DNA from: Myxocyprinus asiaticus
Taxonomy: Eukaryota; Chordata; Actinopteri; Cypriniformes; Catostomidae
NCBI RefSeq assembly: GCF_019703515.2
Contig: NC_059359.1
Location: 1,357,501-1,421,500 of the forward strand
Length of the DNA stretch: 64,000 nt
Direction of reading: 5' to 3'
Shown: positions 11,819-22,904 of the stretch, in pieces
Layout of the letters: the number at the start of each line of letters is the position of its first letter
Position numbering within the stretch: position 1 is the first letter of the stretch
Program-made: the position numbers and the translations under genes
The notes under the pieces: generated by a model
What the model was told of the DNA's origin: nothing
Database searches by the model: none
The model's input: the letters and a program-made list of their open reading frames with translations, nothing else

Positions 11819-13066
11819 CACTATATTGCCAAAAGTATTCGCTCATCTGCCTTTAGACGCATATGAACTTAAGTGACATCCCATTCTTAATCCATAGGGT
11901 TTAATATGATGTCGGCCCACCCTTTGCAGCTATAACAGCTTCAACTCTTCTGGGAAGGCTTTCCACAAGGATTAGGAGTGTGTTTATGGGAATTTTTGAC
12001 CATTCTTCCAGAAGCGCATTTGTGAGGTCAGACACTGATATTGGATGAGGAGGCCTGGCTCGCAGTCTTCGCTCTAATTCATCCCAAAGGTGCTCTGTCG
12101 GGTTGAGGTCAGGACTCTGTGCAGGCCAGTCAAGTTCTTCCACACCAAACTCGCTCATCCATGTCTTTATGGACCTTGCTTTGTGCACTGGTGCGCAGTC
12201 ATGTTGGAACAGGAAGGGGCCATCCCCAAACTTTTCCCACAAAGTTGAGAGCAAGGAATTGTCCAAAATCTCTTGGTGTGCTGAAGCATTCAGAGTTCCT
12301 TTCACTGGAACTAAGGGGCCAAGCCCAGCTCCTGAAAAACAACCCCACACCATAATCCCCCCTCCACCAAACTTCACAGTTGGCACAATGCAGTCAGACA
12401 AGTACCGTTCTCCTGGCAACCGCCAAACCCAGACTCGTCCATCAGATTGCCAGATGGAGAAGCGTGATTCGTCACTCCAGAGAACGCGTCTCCACTGCTC
12501 TAGAGTCCAGTGGCAGCGTGCTTTACACCACTGCATCCGACGCTTTGCATTGCACTTGGTGATGTATGGCTTGGATGCAGCTGCTCGGCCATGGAAACCC
12601 ATTCCATGAAGCTCTCTACGCACTGTTCTTGAGCTAATCTGAAGGCCACATGAACTTTGGAGGTCTGTAGCGATTGACTCTGCAGAAAGTTGGCGACCTC
12701 TGCGCACTATGTGCCTCAGCATCCGCTGACCCCGGTCTGTCATTTTACGTGGCCTACCACTTCATGGCTGAGTTGCTGTCATTCCCAATCGCTTCCACTT
12801 TGTTATAATACCACTGACAGTTGACTGTGGAATATTTAGTAGCGAGGAAATTTCACGACTGGACTTGTTGCACAGGTGGCATCCTATCACAGTACCACGC
12901 TGGAATTCACTGAGCTCCTGAGAGCGGCCCATTCTTTCACAAATGTCTGTAGAAGCAGTCTGCATGCCTAGGTGCTTCATTTTATACACCTGTGGCCATG
13001 GAAGTGATTGGAACACCTGAATTCAATTATTTGGATGGGTGAGCGAATACTTTTGGAAATATAGTG
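11819..13066 (-). mobile_element. Nearly intact Tc1-like transposon (1248 bp)
   Basis: The inverted ends CACTATATTGCCAAAAGTAT and, reversed, CACTATATTTCCAAAAGTAT are flanked by TA at 11817-11818 and 13067-13068. They enclose a single transposase reading frame on the minus strand. The length fits a complete Tc1 element. Confidence 0.94.
11901..12932 (-). pseudogene. Tc1-like transposase, full length with a single in-frame stop
   Basis: Reading from ATG at 12932 (MGRSQELSEFQRG) gives 343 codons to the stop at 11901, the usual length for this family. The paired-like helix-turn-helix region comes first (REISSLLNIPQSTVSG), then a GRPR-type linker. The DDE nuclease follows, with the first Asp in LWSDESRF (about residue 154), the second in FQHDCAPVH (about 245) and Glu in LNPTEHLW (about 280). 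The last two are 34 residues apart, so this is DD34E. The only visible defect is TGA at 12762-12764, where relatives have Arg; CGA to TGA is a typical CpG decay change. Cut-and-paste transposition would need that codon. An alternative upstream start, in the same frame, is less likely. Confidence 0.93.
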
Positions 13067-13076
13067 TATGTAAATT

Positions 13077-13500
13077 AGGGGTGTAATTGTTCAAATTTCT
13101 CACGGTTCGGTTTGTATGGCGGTTTTAGTGTCACGGTTTCGGTACGGTTCAGTTCAGGGGGGAAAAATATATATATATTACTGCCAAATCCAAATGTAAA
13201 ATATTCTATTTGGTAACAGACACTTAAAGAGATTTGCCCTCACTACAAATCACCATGGTTTTACTACAGTAACCATAGTTTAAACATTTGTATTTGTAGT
13301 AAAATCATAGTAACCACAAAATTAACATGGTTACTGTCATGGTTACAATACTATAGTAAAATCAAGGTTACTTTAAAACAATCAAAACTATGATTTCTGC
13401 AAAGAAAACAGTGGTGACAGCAGTCATTGTTATTACAGTCATGGTCACTACAATATTACTATAGTAAAACCATGGTTAATTTTCGTTAGGGTCCTTAACT
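13077..13500. repeat. hAT-like end plus CATGGTTACTA-type repeat
   Basis: It begins TAGGGGTGTAATTG with CACGGTTCGG following, a hAT-like terminus. Bases 13245-13480 then repeat short forms of CATGGTTACTATAGTAA in both orientations, as in fish MITE debris. No second end is found. Confidence 0.5.
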
Positions 13501-14798
13501 AACAAAAAACTCTAATTACTAACTCAACATTTTAACTTAATACCTGCATTATTATGCTACGTGCATCAACATAAAGTGCATTTCAGCTCAACTCAACGTA
13601 TATTCAACGTTCAGAATCTGTGCATCACTATAGAAGAAATAAACTTGCTATTAAAATGAATACGTGAATGGATGTCGTAACGCAACATGAGCGTTTTAAT
13701 CATACGCGGAAATCCCACATCTTCATCAATGGAGTAAGGGCAACATATCGTTGGCAATGAACACCCCAAGTGCTTTAGTTCTTGTTTCATGTCTGTCCGA
13801 ACTAACACAGAGTGCCTGTTTAAAGACGGAAGGGATTGTCTGTGTAATTTTGGGCTCACCTGTGGCTCTGTGCGCACCGCGCGCTATATATCCTCTATAT
13901 ATCCTATATATATATCATGCAAGTTGGCCTTGATTTTAAATAGTCTTGGATAGGAGGCTAGCTAAAATGTTACGCTTGTATCAATTTGATATTCTGTTTG
14001 TTTATTTGGTATGCCTCCTTTTACCTTTTCGTACGAGCAAAGTCGTACGATATCTTGCTGTTTCGCCATCTCGTATGTATTATTACGAGCTTTCACGAGA
14101 CTCTTATGGTCTAGAAATTGTAAGTACAGATTATTTCACAGGCATAACTCAGCAGAAAACAAAGAAGAATACAGGTCTACTTGTGGATATCTAGTTTACT
14201 TGCCTCTAGATGCCTCCGACGAAACTCTGAATGTCTTCCAGAGTTTCAGACTAGGAATGTCCCAAATTGCCACATTGATATCGTTCGTCGAGGGACCGTC
14301 CGTTTGTATCGATTTCACAGCTTCTTGCTGACTCGGGTTTATGTTTGCATGCTGTCATTAAGGTCTTGAATGCCAAAGTGATTTGCTTTAAGTCAGCACA
14401 TAGCTGAGGTTACTCCTCATGGGCTGTTTAACTAGTCACACCATTATTAAAAGAACGGTGAAGACATGTCCCTTGGGCTTTAAGGTATTGTTCTGTTAAT
14501 TAGTACCAAATTAATTGCAGGTCAATACTCGGAGGCAATCAAACACCTCTCCAATATTGTGTTGCCGCTGTGTGTGTTTGTAATCGATTTTTAAACATGG
14601 AAGTGTCAAGAGCTCAGAAGAATAATGATGACGGGATACTGGAGAGAAGCCGCGTCAGCAGGGTCTTAATTTCACCTGATGTTTAAAGAAAACAAATAGA
14701 CTGATGTGCAAATACGGCTTAGCGATATATACAATTTGCAATATATTTGCGCATATCAATGATCATGCAATGATTTTAATGCCCTGTTTGATTAGCCA
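13501..14798. other. Non-coding stretch
   Basis: No gene. A short TATA-rich tract lies at 13884-13916. Bases 14380-14680 are non-repetitive and contain several TTAATTA-type motifs; they may be unique sequence. Confidence 0.45.
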
Positions 14799-14801
14799 TT
14801 A

Positions 14802-15042
14802 AGGGGATAGTTCACCCAGGAATAAAAATGCTGTCATCATTCACTCACCCTCATGTTGTTCCAAACCTGTACGACTGACTTTTCAGCATGGAACACAAAT
14901 GGAGACTTTATGTAAAATGTCAATCTCGATCATCATTCACTTTCATTGTTTTTTTCCCCCATACAATAAAAGTCATACTGGATTGGAACAACATGAGAGT
15001 GAGTAAATGATGACACAATTGTATTTCTCAGGGTGAACTACC
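14802..15042. mobile_element. Small MITE with TTA duplication (PIF/Harbinger-like)
   Basis: Inverted ends AGGGGATAGTTCACCC and, reversed, GGTAGTTCACCC are flanked by TTA at 14799-14801 and 15043-15045. Inner inverted blocks include CATCATTCACTCACCCTCATG and its reversed counterpart ending GAGTAAATGATGACA. There is no coding region. Superfamily assignment rests on the 3-bp TTA and is an inference. Confidence 0.75.
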
Positions 15043-15502
15043 TTAGTTCTGTTAAGAGCGCTTTTGATTTAAATTTAAGTAGCAAAAATGTTGTTTGAGT
15101 TTTCGATGAATCAGTTTACACAGATTCGAAACTCACCAAATTATTCAAGGAGTACGTTCTCACATGCACGTAACATTTTCGATATTAAAATACTTTCTCT
15201 TATCCCAGTTTAATATGCAGAGACAACTATAAGTAAGCCATTCGTAGGTAAACTCTCTTAAAAACTGGTAAAACAATTTTTTGTTTGAGTGGCCTGTCCA
15301 GCTCAACACATCAACATTGACAACCAATAGTGTGAGTTGGGGGGCAGGACTATCTGTTTGGCCGACCAATGAAAGACGGGGTTGTCTTTCGGAAAGCGGT
15401 TTGAAAACAGTGTTTATTTTTGTAATTATGTTCGGTGGCGCAGAAATTACGCATTTCAGCTTTAATAGGCCAACAACGTACAATATTATGTAAAAGCCTT
15501 AA
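15043..15502. other. Non-coding stretch with a repeat also seen at 17285-17370
   Basis: Bases 15345-15460 (GGACTATCTG, TATTTTTGTAATTATGTTCGGTGG, GCAGAAATTA) resemble 17285-17355 in the same orientation, flanking the GT minisatellite region. No gene. Confidence 0.5.
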
Positions 15503-16104
15503 CCCTCCTATTACGTTCAGAATCTGCTTTCACCTTTTGCATTCGCTGGTCAATTTTGACCCGATAGAATTTAAAATTGTTTTAATAATTTTTAACCCGA
15601 TGATTTTCATCTTAAACTATATTGTAAGTCATTAATAGGTTCTTAACTGTTCATACATGTAAAAAGAGTGATATTTTTGGCATGTTAACAGACAAATATA
15701 AAAGTTATTAATTAATATGCCATTTATTTAGAAATTATTAAATGTAGAAATTTTTGACATTTCAAAATATACATTAACTACAGCTAAACCAGTGTGATAC
15801 ATGTGAAGACATCTTTTTTATCAACAGTTCTGTGAAATTTTATCTAAATATAACATACTATTTATATGAACATCTAATGTGAGAATTACTAGTAATTTAA
15901 ATGAATTTCCTGTTACTCATAACTGCTCAATACAACTTGGTGTTCAAAAGTTATGAAAGCAACATATTCATTTTCAACTAAACTTCATTAAAACAACTGT
16001 GTGTTATTCTGTGTGTGTGTTACTCTGTGTGTGTGTGTGTGTGTCTCTGTGTGTTACTGTATGTGTGTGTTACTGTATGTGTGTGTTACTGCGTACGTGT
16101 GTGT

Positions 16105-16152
<48 letters not shown>

Positions 16153-16258
16153 CTGTGTGTGTGTGTGTGTTACTCTGTGTGTGTGTGTTACTCTGTGTGT
16201 GTGTGTGTGTGTGTCTCTGTGTGTTACTGTATGTGTGTGTTACTGCGTACGTGTGTGT

Positions 16259-16307
<49 letters not shown>

Positions 16308-16462
16308 ACTGTGTGTGTGTGTGTGTTACACTGTGTGTGTGTGTGTGTTACTCTGTGTGTGTGTGTTACTCTGTGTGTGTGTGTTACTCTGTGTGTGTGT
16401 GTGTCTCTGTGTGTTACTGTATGTGTGTTACTGTATGTGTGTGTTACTGCGTACGTGTGTGT

Positions 16463-16498
<36 letters not shown>

Positions 16499-17117
16499 CT
16501 GTGTGTGTGTGTTACTCTGTGTGTGTGTGTGTGTTACTCTGTGTGTGTGTGTGTGTGTTACTCTGTGTGTGTGTGTGTGTGTGTTACTCTGTGTGTGTGT
16601 GTTACACTGTGTGTGTGTGTGTGTGTGTTTGTGTGTGTTACACTGTGTGTGTGTGTTACTCTGTGTGTGTGTGTGTGTGTTACAGTGTGTGTGTGTGTGT
16701 GTGTCTGTGTGTTACTGTGTGTGTGTCTGTGTATGTGTGTGTTACTGTATGTGTGTGTGTTACAGTGTTTGTGTGTCGGTGTGTTACTGTGTGTGGGTCT
16801 GTGTGTTACTGTGTGTTACTATGTGTGAGTGTGTTACTGTGTGTGTGTGTTACTATGTGTGAGTGTGTTACTGTATGTGTGTGTGTGTGTGTGTTACTAT
16901 GTGTGTGTGTGTGTCTGTGTGTTACTGTATGTGTGCGTACAGTCCCGGTGACAGTCAAAAAAGTGTGTGAGAGAGTTTGGGAAAGAGGTTAAATGTAAGT
17001 GAAGTGTTTATAAGTAAAAATCTAATTCACAGATGTACAACAAATCTACATAATATTATTTGTAAAGCCACAATTGATTCCCGGGTCAAAATTGACCCGC
17101 AAACGCAAAAGATGTAA
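15503..17117. mobile_element. Possible piggyBac-like non-autonomous element holding a GT minisatellite
   Basis: TTAA (15499-15502) is followed by CCCTCCTATTACGTTC, a piggyBac-style terminus. The inner motif TTTTGCATTCGCTGGTCAAT (near 15535) has an inverted partner near 17083-17113 (GGGTCAAAATTGACCC, CGCAAAAG). A clean right end with TTAA is not seen, so the call is tentative. Confidence 0.4.
15997..16945. repeat. GT-rich minisatellite
   Basis: Long GTGTGT tracts are broken by regularly spaced GTTACTCTGTG, GTTACTGTATG and GTTACTGCGTACG units. Open frames of Cys/Val runs in all three frames are artefacts of the repeat. Confidence 0.96.
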
Positions 17118-18300
17118 CAATGTTTTTTAAATGGTTATATCTCTTAAATAGCTTTATTAATAAATCTGAAAAAATATATAAATAATTATACGTGTATGTA
17201 TTTTGATAGTCTTGATAATGTCTGATAAAGTTTGGTTCACGTGCTAAAAACCGAGTGATATTTAAAAATTATTATGTACCTCAGGGCGGGACTATCTGAC
17301 TGTTAAACATTATTTTTGCAATTCCGATCGGTGGAGCTTATCGCAGAAATTCTTTTATCATGGTACGGTCGTTTTAAAAAAAAATAAATAAATTGACACA
17401 TAGATTTTTGCTAATTAATCTGATTTTGCTCTATGTAAACACTTGTACTGTTGTTCTTGCCCACACTGATGTGACAAACTACATTGTTTCTTGTGTTGAC
17501 TACTTGTGTGTTACTTTCTTTTTTTGGAGCTTGACAACCCCTAATCACTATATACTTTTATATACGTTTATTGTTTGGAAAAGAACAGCTTGGACATATG
17601 GGTTTAAATGATGACAATTTTTGGCGGAACATTTCATCATATGCATCCATGTGTGAAATCTGACATTCGATTTGTTTTTGTGTTGCTTTGCATTCACATT
17701 CAGAAACCCATCAGTTTCAACTGAGACGAACTCTGATCAGAAGTCGAGAGTTTTTAAGAATTCCTTCTCTCCTTTTATTTAAGCAGTGCGCTGTCATACG
17801 GTACACTCCTGTCGAGTGAGTTCTCACCGGAGACTTGACAACAAATGCAAATTGACTAGAATTCTTGAATATATTTGTTAAATTCCTTTTCCTTCATTTC
17901 TATGTAGAGCCTCCGTGCATTAATTCTCCAAACCCACTAACATCAATATTCATTATCCATTTTATGCACATTGACAATGACAAACTTTTTTCGAGGAATT
18001 TCCTCTGAGAGTCGACGGCTCGTTGAAGGGATTTCATTTGATAAGTCCCTGATTGGCTTTATTAATGCGCAGATTAACAGTCTGCACATTGTTTTAATGA
18101 GCACTTCATCACCCACAGTGATGAATGAATCCTATAATGGTGTCAATTATGGTTATTTGCAATTGAATATGCAAGAACAAAAGGCCAGAGACTCAGAACA
18201 GAGGCGATTTTATTTAGATTTTGCCTCTTTCTGGCTGATTGGATTAATCGTTAGCTGAACGTGAACTTTGTGGTGAGAGTGAACGGTTAACATTTGAAGC
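17118..18300. other. Non-coding stretch
   Basis: No gene. Bases 17880-18260 look like unique, non-repetitive sequence with ATTAATGCG and homeodomain-like TAAT motifs. The rest is AT-rich. Confidence 0.45.
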
Positions 18301-18329
18301 GATATGAATCAGACGCTAGCTGGGCAAAG

Positions 18330-18885
18330 AAAATCGATTTTTAGATTAACTTTTTTTCTTTCTAAGTTTGGCCGATTCGATATCGAGTCTCAAAAGCCAT
18401 GGTTCGATCTTTTACGCTTTGCGCAACTCTCCAATACAATGAGAGGAAATCGTTCGCATTTGCAACCAAATGTTGCGCTATGCGATTAAAGTGAATATAT
18501 TTGGCAACTGACTGGTAAATGTTGAGATTATTTGTGTAGTATATTGGTGGAGTATTCAGCAGTGAGATCCTTTTACTGCGTGTTGAGAGTAAAAGTTGTT
18601 CCGTGTAATGTGTGTCCAAAGAAGAGATCCACGCGACCCATTTATGATTGAATAATGACTCTGTTAATACTCTTTCTGTTCTCCACAGTCATGTGTTGAT
18701 TATAAATAACAAAAAATTAAAATTTAATTGTAATCAGGCATAGCACAGATGAGTTAAAGCCATTCGAGTCTCTCTTGTTAATATTCGCTCATTTACAGGC
18801 GCTGCCGGTTTTCTTAAAGAAACAGTACCGGTTTTTAGCATGTGTTCAATAGTACAAATTATGCAATCAAAATATAATATATGCA
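18330..18885. repeat. hAT-like family A copy, left portion
   Basis: It shares CCGATTCGATATCGAG, GTTGTTCCGTGTAATGTGTG, TCCAAAGA, TCTTAAAGAAACAGTACCGG and similar blocks with 33690-34100, 56700-57380 and, reversed, 45830-46130. It is interrupted at the right by the LTR pair and appears to resume at 20590. Confidence 0.7.
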
Positions 18886-19322
18886 GTTGTCGCAGGGTGA
18901 GCAAGAGACAGACACAGTGGGTGTGGTGTCAAGCCTCAGAGGCATTTATTGGAAATAATAATAAAAATAACATGTCCATAAAAGGGGTAATTAAGTGTCC
19001 AAGGGGGAATAGTGTTCATAATAAAGGGGGAATCTGGCATCCTCGCGGTGAGACGGGGCTCCGTGAAGGGCGGGGTAGTGTCCATAGAATGGCCCAGGCA
19101 TCAGCTGGGTCCGTCGGCTGCTCAAGCTCCCCTCCAAGGTCCACGGCGTGAGTGGCAGCGGCGTCCTTGGCGGCCTGACTTCCCAGGCCCGTGGCAGGTG
19201 TGAGGGGAAGGCGGCCCGGCATCTAGCAAGTCGGCGGCGTCGTGAGCTGTTCACCCCCAGCGACTCATTAATGTGTCCGAGGAACGGGTCCGGCAGCGCG
19301 TCCAACTCCGAACCCTCCCAGC
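18886..19322 (-). mobile_element. LTR copy, minus orientation, truncated
   Basis: It starts TGTCGCAGGGTGAGC on the + strand, which is the complement of an LTR ending CA. It contains the complement of the poly(A) signal region (CATTTATTGGAAATAAT) and aligns inverted with 19748-20167 over about 420 bp. It is cut at 19322 where an AT-rich spacer begins. Confidence 0.75.
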
Positions 19323-19476
19323 TATTATATATTATAAATATATAATATATTGTATATTTATATAATATATTTATTATATAAGTATAATATATTTTAATGT
19401 AAAGTTTTGTTGACGTTGCCGATAACGTCGACTAATCGTCCCTAGTATTTAATCAATAAATACGATTTTATATTGC

Positions 19477-20167
19477 TGTGGCGGAATGATCCGCCCCTCC
19501 GTCTCGTCATCGTCGCCCCGCCTCTTATGGCCACCCTTCAGCCAGGCTCACGACGGGAGTTGGACAGGAGAGCGAGAAGAGGTGCATAATTAATAAGCCT
19601 CGTTCTGACAGCGGTGAATGAAGCACACCTGATGTGAATAATGCTTCATCACCGCTGTCTTTAAAACACAGAGCGCACCTCTTCCCAGGGAGCCGGCTTC
19701 AAATCTCCATGTGTGCGCACACTGGCATCCTAGCACACCCAGGACCAGAGCTGGGAGGGTTTGGACGAGATTGATGCACCGCCGGACCCGCTCCTCAGAC
19801 CCTTGGATGGATTAAATGAGTCGCTGGGGGAGAACAGCACACGTCGCGGCCGACGGGATAGAGGCCGGACCACCTTACCCTCTCACCTGCCATGGACCTG
19901 GGAAGTCAGGCCGCCAAGGACGCCGCCGCCCCTCGCACCGTGGACCCTGGAGGGGAACGTGTGCGGCCGATGGACCCAGCTCATGCCTGGGCCATTCCAT
20001 AGACACTACCCCGCCCTTCACGGAGCTCCGTCTCACCGTGAGGATGCCAGATTCTCCCTTTATTACCCCCTTTTATGGGCATGTTACTTTTATTATTATT
20101 TCCAATAAATGCCTCTCCATGGCTTGACGCCACACCCACTGTGTCTGTCTCATGCTCACCCCACCAC
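19477..20167 (+). mobile_element. Solo LTR-like element, plus orientation
   Basis: It begins TGTGGCGGAATGATC and ends TCACCCCACCACA, fitting LTR TG...CA borders, and is about 690 bp long. A CCAATAAATGCC poly(A) signal lies at 20103-20112, near the 3' side. No internal coding region adjoins and no exact target duplication is seen. The open frames in the GC-rich part have no recognisable domain. Confidence 0.65.
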
Positions 20168-20454
20168 AAAGCATATTTTTTTCTTTACTGCACTGGCAGA
20201 AGTATGAACAAGTGAAAAATACACTTATATTCAAGGTATATTCTCTGAAAACAAGTCTAAATATTGTATATGTTGCTTTTAAAGTAAATGTATGTTGTTT
20301 TAAGAATTTTTAGATCATTTTAAATGGGAAAACAAGACAAAAAACACTTGATAACAATAGGATTTTTTTGCAGTGAATTTCTTTTTTCCCTTTAATTCAG
20401 TGAATGTCATTTAGAGGTATTTTTAAAAGATGATGGTGTCCTCTTTATTGTTAG

Positions 20455-20880
20455 TAAGCACATTTAATACAACCTTTTAAGTCGAGGCACAAGCTGAATA
20501 ATCGGTTAAGAGCTAATGATTAATTGCCAGAATAGTTGAGTAATCGTTCGATTAATCGATAATCAAAATAATCATTAGTTGCAGCCCTATTAAATACATA
20601 AATTTTTTCATTTTTAAAAAGCTAAAATGTGACCAAAATGATTAAAAATGAATAAAATTTAATTAGTAAAATTCATATTTTGTAATGTACCTTGTTAGAA
20701 GGTCCTCTGTATAATTAACAGCATTAGCTGGGAGAGAATTTATTTCATATGTAAGCAAAAGGGACATTATAACTGAAATATACCCATATGAATCCATATC
20801 GAAATCAAATCGAGAGCTTGTGAATCAGAATCAAATCAAATCGGGAAGTCTGCATCAAAGCCCAGCCCTTTATTTGAAAA
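20455..20880. repeat. hAT-like fragments
   Basis: Bases 20480-20590 contain CGATTAATCGATAATC followed by ATTAGTTGCAGCCCTA, a hAT-like terminus. Bases 20590-20880 match the right part of family A (AAAAAGCTAAAATGTGACC, CATTAGCTGGGAGAG, then GGCTGGGC reversed at the end) as at 34130-34390. Confidence 0.65.
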
Positions 20881-21466
20881 AGTATCAGCATCATTAAACA
20901 CAACACAGAATTTGAGACGTGTAGGATTAACACAAAAATGACATAAATCTCCTGAGATGCATGAACACACTCTGTTGCACATTGTTAGTAGACAAAATAA
21001 ATAATCTACTTTCTTGAAGTCCACAGTGCTAAAAGAGGCCGAAGTTGAAGAAGCACTAATATATTGTGAAGTAGTCAGTAAGTGAGCTAGTATTTCATTC
21101 TGAACATAGCCAAAATCTCTACTTTTAGGTGTTGTGGTCTCAGTATGTGTCCTACGGATCCTGTTAAGGGTTTAAATGGCAGATGTGGACCGTATCTTTT
21201 GAAAACAACATTTTGGATCAGAACTCCATCAGTCTCACAGGGGCGTTCCATTACAAATCTCTTAATGAAAACTGGGTTATCTTCACATCCAGATGGACAT
21301 TTTTGCTCAGACCTGCATTTCAGATGTCAGGAGTCTTTAGAATACCTCCATCTACTCTTTGAGCTGCCTTTGGTGGAAGTTTCGAAGGTGTTTTGATGGT
21401 GAATGGCTGGTTTACCAGCTAGACCAGCTCCACACCAGAACTAATCAGCATGGGATTTCTAGTCTA
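20881..21466. other. Non-coding stretch
   Basis: No gene or clear repeat. An open frame at 21145-21396 has no recognisable domain. Confidence 0.4.
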
Positions 21467-21554
21467 GGCCACATTCACACCAATACATTTTTGTACATTT
21501 GACTGATTTTTTGCGCATTTTACGATTGTCTTCCACTCAGAGACACCCTTTAAC

Positions 21555-22620
21555 AGGATTAACAAAGTTAATCCAAATTTAGTTTGAGTTTTTAGTAAAA
21601 ATGGATCTTAAACATCTTAGTTTTATTTTTACTATTTTAACCTGGTTTTCACCATAAAAAATAGCCATAGAAAGAGGCTGTTAAACAATAAACATTTAAC
21701 AAAATAAATATATGCAATATCATATTTATTGATTATATACATTGATTTGTTAATTTTTTTTTAAAAACAATTTTAATCCAAATTTAGTTTGAGTTTTTAG
21801 TAAAAATGGATTGTAAATTTCTTTAGTTTAATTTTTACTATTTTAGCTTGGTTTTCGCCATAAAAATAGCCGTAGAAAGGCGCCGTTTACAGAAAGGCTG
21901 GTTTTCTTAAAGAGACCGTACCGGTTTTCAGCACGTGTTTAACAAATCAATGTAAATACCTGCAAATAGTACAAATTTGATTGATTAAATGCATTGAATT
22001 GTTAATTTATTTTGAGTTTTTAGTAAAAATAGATCCTCGTGGTGGCGTAGTGACTCGCCTCAATCCGGGTGGCGGAGGACGAATCTCAGTTGCTTCCATG
22101 TCTGAGACCGTCAATCCACGCATCTTATCACGTGACTTGGAGCAGGTTACCGCGGAGACGTAGCGCGTGTGGAGGCTTCACGCTATTCTCCACGGCACCC
22201 ATGCACAACTCGCCACGCACCCTACCGAGAGCAAGAACCACATTATAGCGACCACGAGGAGGTTACCCCATGTGACTCTACCCTCCCTAGCAACCGGGCC
22301 AATTTGGTTGCTTAGGAGACCTGGCTGGAGTCACTAAGCACACCCTGGATTCGAACTCGTGACTCAAGGGGTGGTAGTCAACGTCAATACTCGTTGACGA
22401 GTATTGAACATCTTTAGTTTTATTTTTACTAATTTAACCAGGTGTTCACCATGAAAATAGCCATAGAAATACACTATTTACAGAAAAATCGGTTTTCTTA
22501 AAGAGACAGTACCAGTTTTTAGCACGTTCAACAAATTGATTTGTAAAATAAAATTCGAAGTTAATCCAAATTTAGTTTTAGAGTTTTTAGTACAAATAGA
22601 CCTTAAACATCTTATTTAGT
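21555..22620 (+). repeat. Tandemly repeated unit with SINE insertion
   Basis: The block AATCCAAATTTAGTTTGAG, TTTTTAGTAAAAATGGA, then TTTTTACTATTTTAACCTGG, CCATAAAAATAGCC occurs at about 21570, 21777, 22005 (cut by the SINE, continuing at 22400) and 22565. Units of roughly 210-360 bp carry family-A-like CTTAAAGAGACCGTACCGG blocks. Confidence 0.7.
22032..22385 (-). repeat. tRNA-derived SINE (family 1), minus orientation, both ends trimmed
   Basis: It contains CCTCGTGGTGGCGTAGTGAC, GAGACCGTCAATCCACGCAT, GACCACGAGGAGGTTACCCC and CTGGATTCGAACTCGTGAC (box B complement), as in the copy at 7701-8131. The A-rich tail and the extreme head are missing. Confidence 0.85.
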
Positions 22621-22904
22621 GCTCCACATTAAGCATTGCCATGTGCTTGTCCTTCGAACGAGTAAATTGGTCATTCACTTGTCCAAGTACTCGTCCGGAG
22701 AGAATCAAGGACATTTAAGCATCTACCATGCACAATATATACATTGTCACAATACCAATATTTCAGTTGTCGGTAGTAAACTTTTTACATTTGTGATACT
22801 AACTTCAATAACACAACAAATAATAACAATTACTAATTTGTAACAATTGTTTCAAGTTCTCAAGTAGTTATTCAAGACCTACAAACAGTCATTAAAAATA
22901 TCAA

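Noticed and set aside
12103..12609. 168-codon open frame on the + strand
   Set aside because: It is antisense to the well-supported Tc1 transposase on the minus strand.
15999..16992. Open frames of up to 325 codons rich in Cys and Val
   Set aside because: They are the GT minisatellite read in three frames, with no non-repeat content or domain.
19761..20108. 115-codon open frame
   Set aside because: It lies in an LTR-like repeat, and its inverted copy at 18886-19322 gives a mirrored frame. No domain.
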